A stretch of DNA of 64,000 nucleotides. It comes from Candidatus Halobonum tyrrellensis G22. GTDB lineage: Archaea > Halobacteriota > Halobacteria > Halobacteriales > Haloferacaceae. Position numbers and translations under genes: made by a program. Positions 39,812 to 48,548 of the stretch are shown in pieces (position 1 is the stretch's first letter; every line of letters begins with the position of its first letter). The notes under the pieces were generated by a model, which searched no databases, had not been told where the DNA came from, and worked only from the letters and a program-made list of their open reading frames with translations. The stretch spans positions 1 through 64,000 of the forward strand of contig NZ_ASGZ01000060.1 in NCBI RefSeq assembly GCF_000495475.1, in the 5' to 3' direction.

Positions 39812-42172
39812 ATGGCAAGCGGAACGCTACGACGGATCTTACCCGAGCGGGTACGGGGGAGTTACGCGCTCAAGTTCATCGCGGTCATCCTCCTCATCGG
39901 GGTCGTGACGGGGACGGTGGGCGCGTACACGTACACGAACGCGAACACGGAAATCCGCGCGGACACCGAGGCGGAACTCACTTCGGCGGCGGAGTCGCAG
40001 GCGGGCGAGGTGTCGCGGTGGGTCGACCAGCGCACCCGGACCACGCGGATGATCTCGGAGTACCGGACGATGGGGAGCGGTGACCCCGAACGGGTCGACG
40101 AGTTCCTCTCGGCGACGATGATGGAACTCCCGAGCGACGTCACCCACCTCCACTACGTCGACGTGGAGACCAACGAGATCCTCGCGAGCACCGACGACTC
40201 GCGGGTCGGTCGAGTCGAGACCGAGGCGGCGTGGACCGACGACGAACGCGAGTTCACCAGCGTGAACTCGGTGTTCCGCTCGGACCAGTTCGTCCACGAC
40301 GGCGTCTCCACCCTCTCGTTCGTCTCGCCCGTTCCGACCGACAGGGACCGGCTGCTGGTGTTGAGTGCGGACACGGGCGAGATCGCGTCCGCGCTCGGCA
40401 CACGGGTCGAGGGCGGGTTCACCGACGTGGTCGACGGCGGCGACGGCGAGATCATCATGGACGAGACCGGTCGCGTCAGCGACACCGACTACCCGCTCGG
40501 CGCCGACGCGTCCGCGGTGACCGCGGCCCGGTCGGGCGAGGTCGGCGTCGTCGAGATGGAGGCGAACGAGGACCTGCTGAACGAACCGTACCTCGCGGCG
40601 TACGCACCCGTCGAGGGCACCGACTGGGCGGTCGTGATGCACGTGCCGAAGTCGTCGGCGTACGCCGTGCTCTCGGACGTGAGCTTCGGGATCCGCACGC
40701 TCATCGGCGGGTCGCTGCTCGGGTTGGTGGTGCTCGGCCTGACGATCGGTCGGGGCACCGTCCGGTCGCTCGACGACTTAGAGGCGACGGCGAGCGAGTT
40801 GGAGCGGGGGAACCTCGACACCGAGATCGACAGCGACCGGGCCGACGAGATCGGCCGGCTGTACGGCACGTTCGCGAGCATGCGCGACTCGCTCAAGGAG
40901 CGGATCGACGAGGCCGAGGCGGCGACCGAACGCGCGGAGCGACAGCGCGAGGAGGCGGCCGAGACGGCGGCCGAACTCGAACGCACGGCGGACGCGTACG
41001 GCAGCGTGATGGCGCGGTGTGCGGACGGCGACCTGACCGAGCGGATGGACGCCGACACCGACAACGACGCGATGCGTGAGATCGCGACCGAGTTCAACGG
41101 GATGATCGGGGAGTTGGAGGAAACGGTCGTCCGCCTCCAGGAGTTCGCCGACAGCGTCGCCGCGTCGAGCGAGGACGCCTCCGACAGCATCGACGAGGTC
41201 CAGACCGCCAGCGAGCAGGTCAGCCGGTCGACCCAGGAGATCGCCGCGGGCGCCGACGAGCAGAACGACGACCTCCGCGAGACCGCAAACGAGATGAGTT
41301 CGCTCTCGGCGAGCGTCGAGGAGGTCGCGGCCGCCGCCGACCAGGTCGCGGCGAGTTCCGAGCAGGCGTCGAGCCGCGGCGAGGACGCCCAGGAACACGC
41401 CGAGGCGGCCATCTCGAAGATGCGCGAGATCGAGCGTCGCACCGACAGCACCGTCGACGAGGTGGAGTCGCTCGACGAGGAGGTCAAACAGATCGGCGAG
41501 ATCGTCGGGATGATCACCTCGATCGCCGAGCAGACCAACCTGCTCGCGCTCAACGCGTCGATCGAGGCCGCCCGCGCGGGCGAGGCGGGCGAGGGGTTCG
41601 CCGTCGTCGCCGACGAGATCAAGACGCTCGCCGAGGAGGCGGGCCAGGCGACGGCCGAGATCGAGGAGCTGATCGACGGCATCGTCGCCGCGACCGAGGG
41701 GACGGCCGACGACATGCGCGCGACCGGCGAGAGCGTCACCGAGGGCGTCGAGACGGTCGAGCGGGCGCTCGACGCGCTCGACGACGTCGTCGCGCGGTTC
41801 GACGAGGCCAACGACGGCATCCAGGAGATCAGCAACGGCACCGAAGACCAGGCCGCCTCGACCGAGGAGGTCGTCGGCATGGTCGAAGCGATCGCGAGCG
41901 TGAGCGAGCAGACCGCCGCCGAGGCCGAACACGTCTCGGCCGCCTCCGAGGAGCAGACCGCCTCGATCACCGAGGTGACGGCCAGCGTCGACTCGCTCTC
42001 TGACCGCGCCGACCGGCTCCACGCGCTCCTCGACGAGTTCGAGGTCGACGCCGCCAACGTGTCGAACGCGACCGCGCCCGGTTCGCCCGGCGCGACGGGA
42101 ACCGGGACGCCCCCGGCGTCAGCCGACGGCGGGGTCGTGACGCCCGACTCCGGGTCGGACGGCGGCCGGTAA
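39812..42172 (+). CDS. methyl-accepting chemotaxis transducer (Htr type)
   Basis: 786 residues. TM1 about 19-40, an extracytoplasmic dCache-like sensor about 41-288 ([47 protein letters not shown]), TM2 about 290-312. Two HAMP segments (about 312-365 and 395-450) follow, then a long coiled-coil signalling domain. Its conserved hairpin tip is [20 protein letters not shown] (about 573) and [14 protein letters not shown]. Gln/Glu-rich repeats on both arms are candidate methylation sites. A Thr/Ser/Gly-rich tail ends the protein. It should relay an extracellular ligand to CheA/CheW; the ligand is unknown and no che genes are nearby. Confidence 0.96.
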   Translation: MASGTLRRILPERVRGSYALKFIAVILLIGVVTGTVGAYTYTNANTEIRADTEAELTSAAESQAGEVSRWVDQRTRTTRMISEYRTMGSGDPERVDEFLSATMMELPSDVTHLHYVDVETNEILASTDDSRVGRVETEAAWTDDEREFTSVNSVFRSDQFVHDGVSTLSFVSPVPTDRDRLLVLSADTGEIASALGTRVEGGFTDVVDGGDGEIIMDETGRVSDTDYPLGADASAVTAARSGEVGVVEMEANEDLLNEPYLAAYAPVEGTDWAVVMHVPKSSAYAVLSDVSFGIRTLIGGSLLGLVVLGLTIGRGTVRSLDDLEATASELERGNLDTEIDSDRADEIGRLYGTFASMRDSLKERIDEAEAATERAERQREEAAETAAELERTADAYGSVMARCADGDLTERMDADTDNDAMREIATEFNGMIGELEETVVRLQEFADSVAASSEDASDSIDEVQTASEQVSRSTQEIAAGADEQNDDLRETANEMSSLSASVEEVAAAADQVAASSEQASSRGEDAQEHAEAAISKMREIERRTDSTVDEVESLDEEVKQIGEIVGMITSIAEQTNLLALNASIEAARAGEAGEGFAVVADEIKTLAEEAGQATAEIEELIDGIVAATEGTADDMRATGESVTEGVETVERALDALDDVVARFDEANDGIQEISNGTEDQAASTEEVVGMVEAIASVSEQTAAEAEHVSAASEEQTASITEVTASVDSLSDRADRLHALLDEFEVDAANVSNATAPGSPGATGTGTPPASADGGVVTPDSGSDGGR

Positions 42173-42289
42173 CCCCTCCACCGCTCGGCCCCCTCAGCCG
42201 TTCCCTTCTCTTCGCCGTCGACCGGCTTCAGGTAGCCGTCGGGTCGTCGTTCGTCGCCCTCGCCCCGCTCGGACCGCCGCCCGGCGCCG

Positions 42290-42793
42290 TCACTCGCGCG
42301 GGTCGCGGTCGGGACCGGGGTAGTCGCCGCCGACCGCCTCGGCGTGGAGGCTCGCGGGGTCGAACACCGCCGCGAAGGCCGCCGGCTCGCGGACGCTCAC
42401 CGGGAAGCGGTCGGCCAGCCCGGCGCCCGCGCGGGGACCGACCAGCCGGTCGTCGAACGAGAGGACGTGCATCGCGCCGCCGCGGTACGCCGACGCGAGC
42501 GCGGGGTGGTCGCCCGTGGGGTGGCTCACCGGCTCGCGTACCGCGTCGACCCGTTCGCGCCAGTCCGCCGCGAGTCCGGCGTCCGCGAGGTCGGCGACCA
42601 CCGCCGCCGCGTCGTCGACCAGCGGGTCGCTCGCGACCAGCGTGACCCACGAGTGTTCCCGCACCCGGTCGAGCGCGTCGCGCGCGCTCCCCTCACAGAG
42701 CACGTCGGCGGCGAGCACGTCCGCGTCCGCGACCACGCGGGCCGGCGACGGCTCCGGGCGGTCGGCGGACCCGGCCGCCTCCTCACTCGTCAT
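42290..42793 (-). CDS. PIN-like domain protein
   Basis: 167 residues from ATG 42793. PIN pattern: VVADADVLAADVL near the N-terminus (first metal Asp), an internal DHPALASAYRGGA, and HVLSFDDRL for the later acidic pair, as in VapC-like or tRNA-processing PIN nucleases. Acidic residues are all conserved, so nuclease activity is possible. Its start overlaps by 11 bases the end of a 35-residue ORF on the same strand. I recall a haloarchaeal DUF7384 family with this look. Whether it is a toxin or a house-keeping nuclease cannot be decided here. Confidence 0.7.
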   Translation of the reverse strand: MTSEEAAGSADRPEPSPARVVADADVLAADVLCEGSARDALDRVREHSWVTLVASDPLVDDAAAVVADLADAGLAADWRERVDAVREPVSHPTGDHPALASAYRGGAMHVLSFDDRLVGPRAGAGLADRFPVSVREPAAFAAVFDPASLHAEAVGGDYPGPDRDPRE

Positions 42794-42890
42794 CGTCCGC
42801 CTCCCGCCGCTCCGAGAGCGCCTCGCGTACGTCCGCCTCCTCGACGCCGTACTCGGCCGCCCGCTCGAACAGCGTGGCCCACGTCTCCAT
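42783..42890 (-). CDS. 35-residue micro-ORF before the PIN-like gene
   Basis: ATG 42890 to TGA 42783. It begins METWATLFERAAEYGVEEAD, then an EALSERRE-type helix, and ends in DDDE. It is strongly amphipathic and acidic with GC-rich third positions. The size, helix content and 11-base overlap with the PIN-like gene resemble the antitoxin-toxin order of VapBC modules, but it lacks a recognisable DNA-binding fold. Short single-helix proteins of this kind do occur in haloarchaea. Confidence 0.5.
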   Translation of the reverse strand: METWATLFERAAEYGVEEADVREALSERREADDDE

Positions 42891-43251
42891 ACCCGCCGCA
42901 CGGCCGCCAGCGGGAAGAGTCGTCCGCGTCGGTCGGGTCGATCGAGTCGGTCCTACCGACACACCGGCGCACCGGCACCGGGCGTACCGGTACGACCCGC
43001 GTCGGCCGGCCGTCTGACGACCATTTATGTGACCGACGGCGTAGCCACGGGTAGGACGCGCCGGCAACGCCGTGCGACGCGGACCCCGGCTCGCCGCGCG
43101 TCCGGCACACCCCACGTTTCGTTCCCCCGGCCGTTCGCTCCCCCGACCCGCTCGCCCGGCCGACCGGGACGGTTCCCGGTCCCGCGCGGGTCGTTCCCGC
43201 GCCCGCGGGGCGTCGACCGCCGTCCGTCGGGCGCCCGGCCGCGCCGCCCGC

Positions 43252-43902
43252 TCAGCCCAACAGCGCCGTCCGCACCTCGTCCGCGCGGTCCGTCTCGACC
43301 AGGAGCGCCAGCCTGTCGGCGGCGTCGACCACCGTCCCCGGCATCGGGATGACGAGTTCCTCCCGCTCGCGGCCGTGAGCGTACACCCGCGCGCCGTCGA
43401 CCGAGATGTCGTTGACCGACTGGCCGACCACCGGCGCCCCCTCGGGGACGGTGAGCGCGACGAGGTGGAGTCGCTCGGTCAGGTCGCCGATGGCGTTGAA
43501 GTTCCCGCCGAGCAGCGCCGTCTTCGCGCCGACCGCACCCAGCCGTTCGGGGTAGACCACCTCGTCGACCGCGCGCTCGTACTCGTCGTACACCTCCGCG
43601 CGGAAGTCCTCGGAGATGCGCATCACGGTCCGGCAGCCGTACTCCTTGGCGGCCATGCAGATATCGAAGTTCACGTCCGGGTCGCCCGTCAGCCCGCCGA
43701 CGGCGTCGGCCCCCTCGACGCCCGCATCCCGGAGCGTGTCGTCGCTGGCGCCGTCGCCCGCGACCACGTCGAACCCCCGGCTCCGGGCGCGTTCGACCCG
43801 GTCGGGGTCGTCGTCGACCACGACCACGTCGTGGCCCTCCTCGACCAGCACGCGGGCCGTCCGCGACCCCACCCGTCCGGCTCCGACGACGATGAGACGC
43901 AT
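43252..43902 (-). CDS. TrkA-family potassium uptake regulator
   Basis: 216 residues. TrkA-N Rossmann fold with VVGAGRVGS (4-12), VVVVDDDPDRVERA and AGDGASDDTLRDAGVEGAD; the C-terminal half is a TrkA-C-like domain (LVALTVPEGAPVVGQSV, DISVDGARVYAHGR). It binds NAD(H) or nucleotides to gate a K+ transporter of the Trk/Ktr type. No TrkH gene is adjacent. A TATA-like CTTTTTGG on the minus strand (43928-43935) is about 27 bases before ATG 43902, so the mRNA is probably leaderless. Confidence 0.93.
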   Translation of the reverse strand: MRLIVVGAGRVGSRTARVLVEEGHDVVVVDDDPDRVERARSRGFDVVAGDGASDDTLRDAGVEGADAVGGLTGDPDVNFDICMAAKEYGCRTVMRISEDFRAEVYDEYERAVDEVVYPERLGAVGAKTALLGGNFNAIGDLTERLHLVALTVPEGAPVVGQSVNDISVDGARVYAHGREREELVIPMPGTVVDAADRLALLVETDRADEVRTALLG

Positions 43903-44059
43903 ACTCCTCGGTATGACATGACGTACCAAAAAGCTGCGCACGGTCGCAACGCTCCCCCGAGTCGGCCGGACGGGCCGGACGAACCGGACGCGCGACTCGC
44001 TCGCGCGGGCCGAGAGCCGCCGCGCGGGGTTTATCGCCGCCGACCGCCTACCGACTCGC

Positions 44060-44671
44060 ATGATGGCGACGACGCACGCTCTCGCGGGCGTGCTGGTCGG
44101 GATGGGGGCGCTCGCCGTCGTCCCGGAGGCCGGGCCGGCGGTGCTGCTCGCGGGCGCGCTCGGCGGCGCGGCGCCCGACCTTGACTTGCTGTGGGCACAC
44201 CGCCGGACGCTCCACTTCCCCGTGGTGTTCGCCGCGTTCGCGGCCGTCGCGGCGGCGCTCGCGTGGGCGGCTCCGGGGACGGCGACCGTCGCGGCGGCGG
44301 CGTTCTCGGCCGCGGCCGCGCTCCACGCCGCCTCCGACGCGCTCGGCGGCGGACTCGAACTGCGGCCGTGGGAGGCCACCTCCGACCGCGGGGTGTACGA
44401 CCACGTCCGGCGCCGGTGGGTCGCCCCGCGGCGGTGGGTCCGCTACGACGGCGCGCCCGAGGACTTCCTGTTGGGGTTGGCGCTCGCGCTCCCGGCGTTC
44501 GCGGCGCTCGACGGTCCCGCGCGCTGGGCGGTCGTCGGACTGGTCGGCGTCTCGGGAGTTTACACCGCGGGCCGGAAGGCGATGGTCGACGGCGGCGAGC
44601 GACTCGTCCGCCGGCTCCCGCCGCGCCTGCTCCGGCTGATCCCCGAGACGCTGATCGAGGACCTGCGGTAG
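44060..44671 (+). CDS. YdjM/DUF457-like membrane-bound metal-dependent hydrolase
   Basis: 203 residues, four to five hydrophobic helices. The family features are an early T-H (MATTHALAGVLVG), LDLLWAHRRTLHFP with Asp and His, and LHAASDALGGGLE. These match the YdjM (DUF457) integral membrane hydrolases. The C-terminal 35 residues (RLVRRLPPRLLRLIPETLIEDLR, spanning about 180-203) are an amphipathic basic helix. Substrate unknown. ATG 44060 begins MMATTHAL; the second ATG three bases later is equally possible. Confidence 0.85.
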   Translation: MMATTHALAGVLVGMGALAVVPEAGPAVLLAGALGGAAPDLDLLWAHRRTLHFPVVFAAFAAVAAALAWAAPGTATVAAAAFSAAAALHAASDALGGGLELRPWEATSDRGVYDHVRRRWVAPRRWVRYDGAPEDFLLGLALALPAFAALDGPARWAVVGLVGVSGVYTAGRKAMVDGGERLVRRLPPRLLRLIPETLIEDLR

Positions 44672-44840
44672 GGGCGTCCGGCGCGGCGACGGACTAGGAC
44701 GGCGACACGCCGGTCGGAGAGGAACGGCGACTCGGAACGCGCGGCCCGTCGGCGCGGGTCTCCTCCCGCTCGGCTCCGCGCAGTTTGCGTCGGACCGCCG
44801 GACCGACGGGTGTTTTGCCGCCCCGGCCCCTCCGTCCGTC

Positions 44841-45203
44841 GTGGAGAAACTCTCGGTCGACGCGGCGTTCGACTCGTTCGAGGAGACGTGGGCGCCGCGG
44901 CTGGCGGCGGAGCTCAACGGACAGGCGCTCAAACTCGCCCGACTCGACGGCGAGTTCGTCTGGCACGCCCACGACGACGCGGACGAACTGTTCTGGGTGC
45001 TCGAGGGCGGCCCGCTCGACGTGGAGTTCCGCGAGGAGGCGACGGAGACGCTCGGTCCCGGCGAGTTGCTGGTGGTACCCGCGGGGATCGAACACCGCCC
45101 GGTCGCCCGGTCGCCCGCGAAGGTCGCGCTGTTCGAGCCGTCGGGGACGACCAACACCGGCGACGCGGGCGGCGAGCGGACCCGCGACGTCGAGCGACTG
45201 TGA
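44841..45203 (+). CDS. cupin domain protein
   Basis: 120 residues from GTG 44841. Single cupin: motif 1 FVWHAHDDADELFWVLEG (His, His and Glu metal ligands) and motif 2 GPGELLVVPAGIEHRPVA. A metal-binding beta-barrel protein without a fused DNA-binding domain. Substrate unknown; close in type to the mannose-6-phosphate isomerase-like small cupins. Leading stretch EKLSVDAAFDSFEETW is conserved-looking, supporting the GTG start. Confidence 0.88.
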   Translation: MEKLSVDAAFDSFEETWAPRLAAELNGQALKLARLDGEFVWHAHDDADELFWVLEGGPLDVEFREEATETLGPGELLVVPAGIEHRPVARSPAKVALFEPSGTTNTGDAGGERTRDVERL

Positions 45204-45299
45204 TCGGCCGCGCCCCGCGCCCCCCGGTCGCCCGCGCTCGCGCCCGGTGACACCGATGTCTCCTGCCCGGCTAAGTGGCTCGGCGCCCTCCGGTCGGGT

Positions 45300-45926
45300 A
45301 TGAGCAGCGACGACGAGCGAGCGCCCGTCACCGCCGACCGACCGGACAGCGCCTTCCACGTCACCGGCACCGACCACGTCACGCTCATCGGGAGCAACGA
45401 GGCGGACACGATCGAGTTCTACCGCGACGTGTTGGGGATGTCGCTGGTGTTGCGCCAGCCCAACCTCGACGCCCCCGACGTCACCCACCTGTTCTTCGAC
45501 ACGGGCGACGGCCGAATCTTGACGTTCTTCGTCGAGGACAACCGCGACTCCCACGAGGGTCCCCAGCGGGTCGGCGTCGGCGGCGTCCACCACCTCGCGT
45601 TTCAGATCGAGGCCGGCGAGTTGGAGGAGATCAAGGAGTCGCTCCGGGCCGACGGCTACGGGTACAGCGAGTTCGACCGCGGCGCGTTCCACTCGCTGTA
45701 CACCCGCGACCACAACGGCCTGACGATCGAACTCGTCGTCGACAAGTACGAGATACCCGACGACCGCCGGGGGGAGGTGCTCGCGCTCGCGCAGGCGAAG
45801 CGCGTCGACGCGGGCGCGGAGTACGTCGACGACGAGCAGATGCAGGCGGCGCTCGAGGAACTCGGTCTGCCCGCCGAACGCGCGGACGTGCCCGACGCGG
45901 CGACCGGAACGGGCATCTCCGAGTGA
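45300..45926 (+). CDS. VOC family (glyoxalase/dioxygenase) protein
   Basis: 208 residues. Vicinal-oxygen-chelate fold: FHVTGTDHVTLIGSNEADTI with a first-domain FYRDVLGMSLVLRQPN, then GVGGVHHLAFQIEAGEL and FHSLYTRDHNGLTIELV with metal-ligand His and Glu. This is close to ring-cleaving dioxygenase/glyoxalase-like proteins. An acidic C-terminal tail follows about residue 160. Substrate uncertain. Separated from the cupin by a 96-base gap; the shared direction is not proof of an operon. Confidence 0.9.
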   Translation: MSSDDERAPVTADRPDSAFHVTGTDHVTLIGSNEADTIEFYRDVLGMSLVLRQPNLDAPDVTHLFFDTGDGRILTFFVEDNRDSHEGPQRVGVGGVHHLAFQIEAGELEEIKESLRADGYGYSEFDRGAFHSLYTRDHNGLTIELVVDKYEIPDDRRGEVLALAQAKRVDAGAEYVDDEQMQAALEELGLPAERADVPDAATGTGISE

Positions 45927-46013
45927 GGTCGCGGGCGGTCCCGTCGGCGGCATCGGGGAGCGTGGCCCGACGGCGAGCGTACGGCGCCGCTACCGCGCGA
46001 CAGCCACCCAGTA

Positions 46014-46021
46014 CCTATATG
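46014..46021 (+). promoter_or_regulatory. TATA box for the small ORF and PHP gene
   Basis: CCTATATG lies about 25-32 bases before GTG 46046 and about 126 before ATG 46147. The spacing fits leaderless translation of the 32-codon ORF rather than of the PHP gene itself. Confidence 0.6.
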
Positions 46022-46045
46022 CGCGGCCGCCGTAGCTGTGGCATC

Positions 46046-46144
46046 GTGCTACCGAAGGGGGACGCGCGAGCGGAGAGCCAGCGGGCGGCGACGAGGTGTC
46101 GGAGCCGGAACGACTGGTACGACGAACCGGTAGGGGAGCCGTAG
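46046..46144 (+). CDS. leaderless 32-residue ORF upstream of the PHP gene
   Basis: GTG 46046 to TAG 46142-46144. It reads MLPKGDARAESQR, then CRSRNDWYDEPVGEP. About 27 of 32 codons end in G or C, whereas the alternative frame from GTG 46096 (the other possible PHP leader) uses many A/T-ending codons. TATA spacing predicts the mRNA 5' end at this GTG. The stop lies 2 bases before the PHP ATG, so termination here would let ribosomes re-initiate on PHP. It may be a regulatory leader peptide or a small protein. No family recognised. Confidence 0.5.
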   Translation: MLPKGDARAESQRAATRCRSRNDWYDEPVGEP

Positions 46145-46146
46145 CG

Positions 46147-46863
46147 ATGGCCGACGAGGTGACGGTCAGCATCGACCCGCACGTCCACTCGGAGGGCTCG
46201 TACGACGGCCACGAACCCGTCGAACTCCTCCTCGAACAGGCGAGCGAGATCGGTCTCGACGGGATCGTCGTCACCGACCACGACCGGATCGACGAGTCGC
46301 TCCGGGCGGCGGAACTGGCCGCCGACTACGGGCTGGTCGGGATCCCCGGCGTCGAGGTGTCGACCGCGGCGGGGCACCTGCTCGCCATCGGGGTCGAGGA
46401 GCGCCCCGAACCCCACCGCTCGTTCGCGGAGACGGTCACCGAGGTGCGCGACCTGGGGGGTGCGGCCGTGGTCCCGCACCCGTTCCAGCGGACGCGACAC
46501 GGCGTTCGGAAGCGCCGGCTCACCGACTGCGACGCGGTCGAGGTGTACAACTCGTGGGTGTTCACGGGCTACCAGAACCGCCGCGCCAAGCGGTTCGCGC
46601 GGAACCGCGACTACCCCGGTGTCGCCGCGAGCGACGCCCACTCGGCGATGTTCCTCGGCCGCGCGTACACGGACCTGACGGTCCCGGCCGCCGACTCGAA
46701 GGCGACACTCGACGGGAACGACGTGGTCCGCGCGCTCCGGGCGGGGAGCGCGTCGATCCACGGCCGCCGCCAGCCGCTGGTGCGGAGCGCCCGCCACTAC
46801 CTCGCCGGCGCGGGGCGGAAGGCCGGGTGGGCGGTCCGGCGACACACCCCGACGCTCCGGTGA
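46147..46863 (+). CDS. PHP domain phosphoesterase-like protein
   Basis: 238 residues from ATG 46147. PHP motifs: DPHVHSEGSYDGH (paired His), GIVVTDHDRID, AAVVPHPFQRTRHG, EVYNSWVFTGYQNRRAKRFA and AASDAHSAMFLGRAYTDL, supplying the metal-binding His/Asp set. Stand-alone PHP proteins hydrolyse phosphate esters or nucleotides. The C-terminus is basic, unusual here (HYLAGAGRKAGWAVRRHTP). A GTG at 46096 would add 17 residues but has poor codon character. Confidence 0.9.
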   Translation: MADEVTVSIDPHVHSEGSYDGHEPVELLLEQASEIGLDGIVVTDHDRIDESLRAAELAADYGLVGIPGVEVSTAAGHLLAIGVEERPEPHRSFAETVTEVRDLGGAAVVPHPFQRTRHGVRKRRLTDCDAVEVYNSWVFTGYQNRRAKRFARNRDYPGVAASDAHSAMFLGRAYTDLTVPAADSKATLDGNDVVRALRAGSASIHGRRQPLVRSARHYLAGAGRKAGWAVRRHTPTLR

Positions 46864-47294
46864 CCCGGTGCCCCGCCGCGGACCGTTCGGCGACCGTTCC
46901 GACGACTGCTCCGTCGCCAGCGACCGCGCCGGCGTCTCGTCCGGCCGGCGCGACCGACCGTTCGAGGCGGACCACCCGGCGAACCCCGACGGGTGCGGAC
47001 TCGGACTCCGGGTCGGAATCCGGCGCGTGACCGCGCGCGAGACGTGCGACCCCGCAGTGGTCACCTGAACCGGTGGAACGGGCGGCGGCCGACCCTCCTC
47101 GCCGGCGGTTCGCCCGGAACGGCGAAACCGCCGCAGAAACGCTCGTAAATGTTTTCGCGGTCTCTGAAACGTTCGTGAAACGTCACTCTACGTCGGTTCA
47201 CACGGGTTTCGCGGGCAAATTCGACCGAACACCCGCCAACGAATTGCACCTTATACGGTGTCGTGGCCTGTACGGAGGAGTGGAGCCAGTCACG
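46864..47294 (+). other. 431-base intergenic region with promoter elements
   Basis: GC-rich for 220 bases, then noticeably more AT-rich. It holds a direct repeat TGAAACGT at 47165-47172 and 47175-47182 (10-base spacing, one helical turn) and a TATA box TTATACGG (47251-47258) about 37-44 bases before ATG 47295. No gene is supported. An open frame from 47073 lacks haloarchaeal composition before 47295. Confidence 0.5.
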
Positions 47295-47564
47295 ATGTCC
47301 ACGTCCGAAACACCCCTCCCGACCCGCCTCGTGTCGTCCACGAGCCAGACCGTCCCCATCGTCCGTCACGCGATCGGCGGAATCGCCTCCGGCTTCACCG
47401 CCTCCGTGCGGGCGACGGCGTTCTGGGTCGCGGCCCTCCTCCCGCTGAGCTACCTCCCGCTCCTGGCGACGGGGTTCGCCGGCGAACACGCCCTCGCCTT
47501 CCTCGGACTGCTCGCGGTGAACGCGGTCGGGATCGCGGTCGGGAGCGGACACCGGACGGACTGA
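47295..47564 (+). CDS. small two-helix membrane protein
   Basis: 89 residues from ATG 47295. A Ser/Thr-rich N-terminus (TSETPLPTRLVSSTSQTV) is followed by a small hydrophobic region about 40-58 (FWVAALLPLSYLPLLATGF) and a second helix 62-80 (ALAFLGLLAVNAVGIAVG). GGAGGAG-like sequence precedes the start. No family recognised; borderline but codon-consistent. Confidence 0.5.
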   Translation: MSTSETPLPTRLVSSTSQTVPIVRHAIGGIASGFTASVRATAFWVAALLPLSYLPLLATGFAGEHALAFLGLLAVNAVGIAVGSGHRTD

Positions 47565-47876
47565 CGTCGCTGGCTTCCTCGCAGGGCTCACTCGGGTTCC
47601 CACCGGTCCCCGCGCGGGACCGTGTCTCCACGTTTCGTCCGGGTCGCGCGTCGTTTTTCCGTCACGCCACACCGGGAGCCGCAGCTCCACGTCGTACTCC
47701 GTTCGGGGAGACGGGTCACCGGCTCGTGGGACCCGTCACGTCGCTACGAAACTTCGGGGGCTCTCGGTAGGTTCGCCGCCGAACCCGAGTGGTGCGGGGA
47801 GTCGACCGAGGATCGGCACGGTTCCGGACGATCATATATCTCGGCGGGTGGTCCCGGGACGATTATCAACTCACGA
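47565..47876 (+). other. 312-base intergenic region with TATA box
   Basis: No gene supported. ATCATATAT at 47831-47839 is a good TATA element about 38-46 bases before ATG 47877, leaving a leader of roughly 15 bases for the two small genes downstream. Confidence 0.5.
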
Positions 47877-48002
47877 ATGAGTTTTCTGGAAGAGGTGAAG
47901 GACGCCGCCGCCCGGTTCGCGGACGAGCCGTACGTCGAACGCGACGACGACCGGGTGGTCTCGCCCCCGGTCGACCGGGAGACGGTGGGTGCGAATGCCT
48001 GA
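47877..48002 (+). CDS. 41-residue acidic protein
   Basis: ATG 47877 to TGA 48002. It begins MSFLEEVKDAAARFADEPY and has a predicted short amphipathic helix, then a Pro/Val/Asp tail. Third positions are GC-rich and the protein is acidic, as for its neighbours. It overlaps the next small gene by 8 bases. No family recognised. Confidence 0.5.
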   Translation: MSFLEEVKDAAARFADEPYVERDDDRVVSPPVDRETVGANA

Positions 48003-48195
48003 CGGGCGAGCACCCTCGGACGACGACGACCCCGGCAGCGCCGCCGGCGACGCTCCCGGCGCGAACGGCACCGGTATCCGCCCGGCGGACGCCGACGGCG
48101 GCCGGGAGTACCGCAAGACGGTCGAGGGGGCGCTCGCGCGCCTGCGGAAGTACTACGGCGAGGAGGGGTCCGAGGGAGCCGTCACCGAGGAGTAG
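47995..48195 (+). CDS. 66-residue acidic small protein
   Basis: ATG 47995 (GTG 47989 is also possible) to TAG 48195. An acidic Gly/Asp disordered N-terminal half precedes a helix REYRKTVEGALARLRKYYG. It overlaps the 41-residue gene by 8 bases, so the two are probably translated together. Gene-like composition; function unknown. It is the last intact gene before the decayed stretch. Confidence 0.5.
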   Translation: MPDGRAPSDDDDPGSAAGDAPGANGTGIRPADADGGREYRKTVEGALARLRKYYGEEGSEGAVTEE

Positions 48196-48245
48196 TCCAC
48201 CCGGACGGTCCGTTCATCGGGATGGGCCGAACACGACGAGAGCGA

Positions 48246-48449
48246 TCAGTCCCGTCGTTGGACGACATCCGAGTGAACGAGCGCTCCGAGGATACCCGAG
48301 AACCCGAGGACGACACCGTGGAGTCGCAGGTTGGAGACTTCGCGTTTCTCCGAGTCAGCGTGCACGTAGTATCCGACGGTCGGTCAAAATACGAGTAGGT
48401 ACAGGCCGACCCGAACCAGCGGACCGTTGGACGCTGTCGAGAGGCTCAT
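48246..48449 (-). pseudogene. decayed small membrane protein (in-frame TGA)
   Basis: Reading from ATG 48449 gives MSLSTASNGPLVRVGLYLLVF, TGA (48384-48386), PTVGYYVHADSEKREV, and continues open through a second helix (LHGVVLGFSGILGALV) to TGA 48246. It would encode 67 residues with two membrane helices. A TGG-to-TGA change is the simplest explanation for the internal stop. Lower GC content than neighbours. Confidence 0.55.
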
Positions 48450-48548
48450 CTCGTTCTCGCCTCGTCGATACGGGGAACCAGACTCTACCGCCGTCTCCTC
48501 TGTGGGCTATCAGTGATGTGGTTGTGGGGAAACTGAACGAACACGAGT

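Noticed and set aside
46096-46863. GTG 46096 as start of the PHP gene
   Set aside because: The added 17 codons have A/T-ending codons and overlap the better-supported 32-codon frame; the PHP fold begins just after ATG 46147.
47073-47294. N-terminal extension of the small membrane protein
   Set aside because: Translation is non-acidic and includes many residues atypical for the neighbours; the TATA box at 47251 lies inside it.
47877-48195. Gas-vesicle or archaellum small proteins
   Set aside because: No Gvp or Fla motif in either peptide and no neighbouring genes of those clusters.
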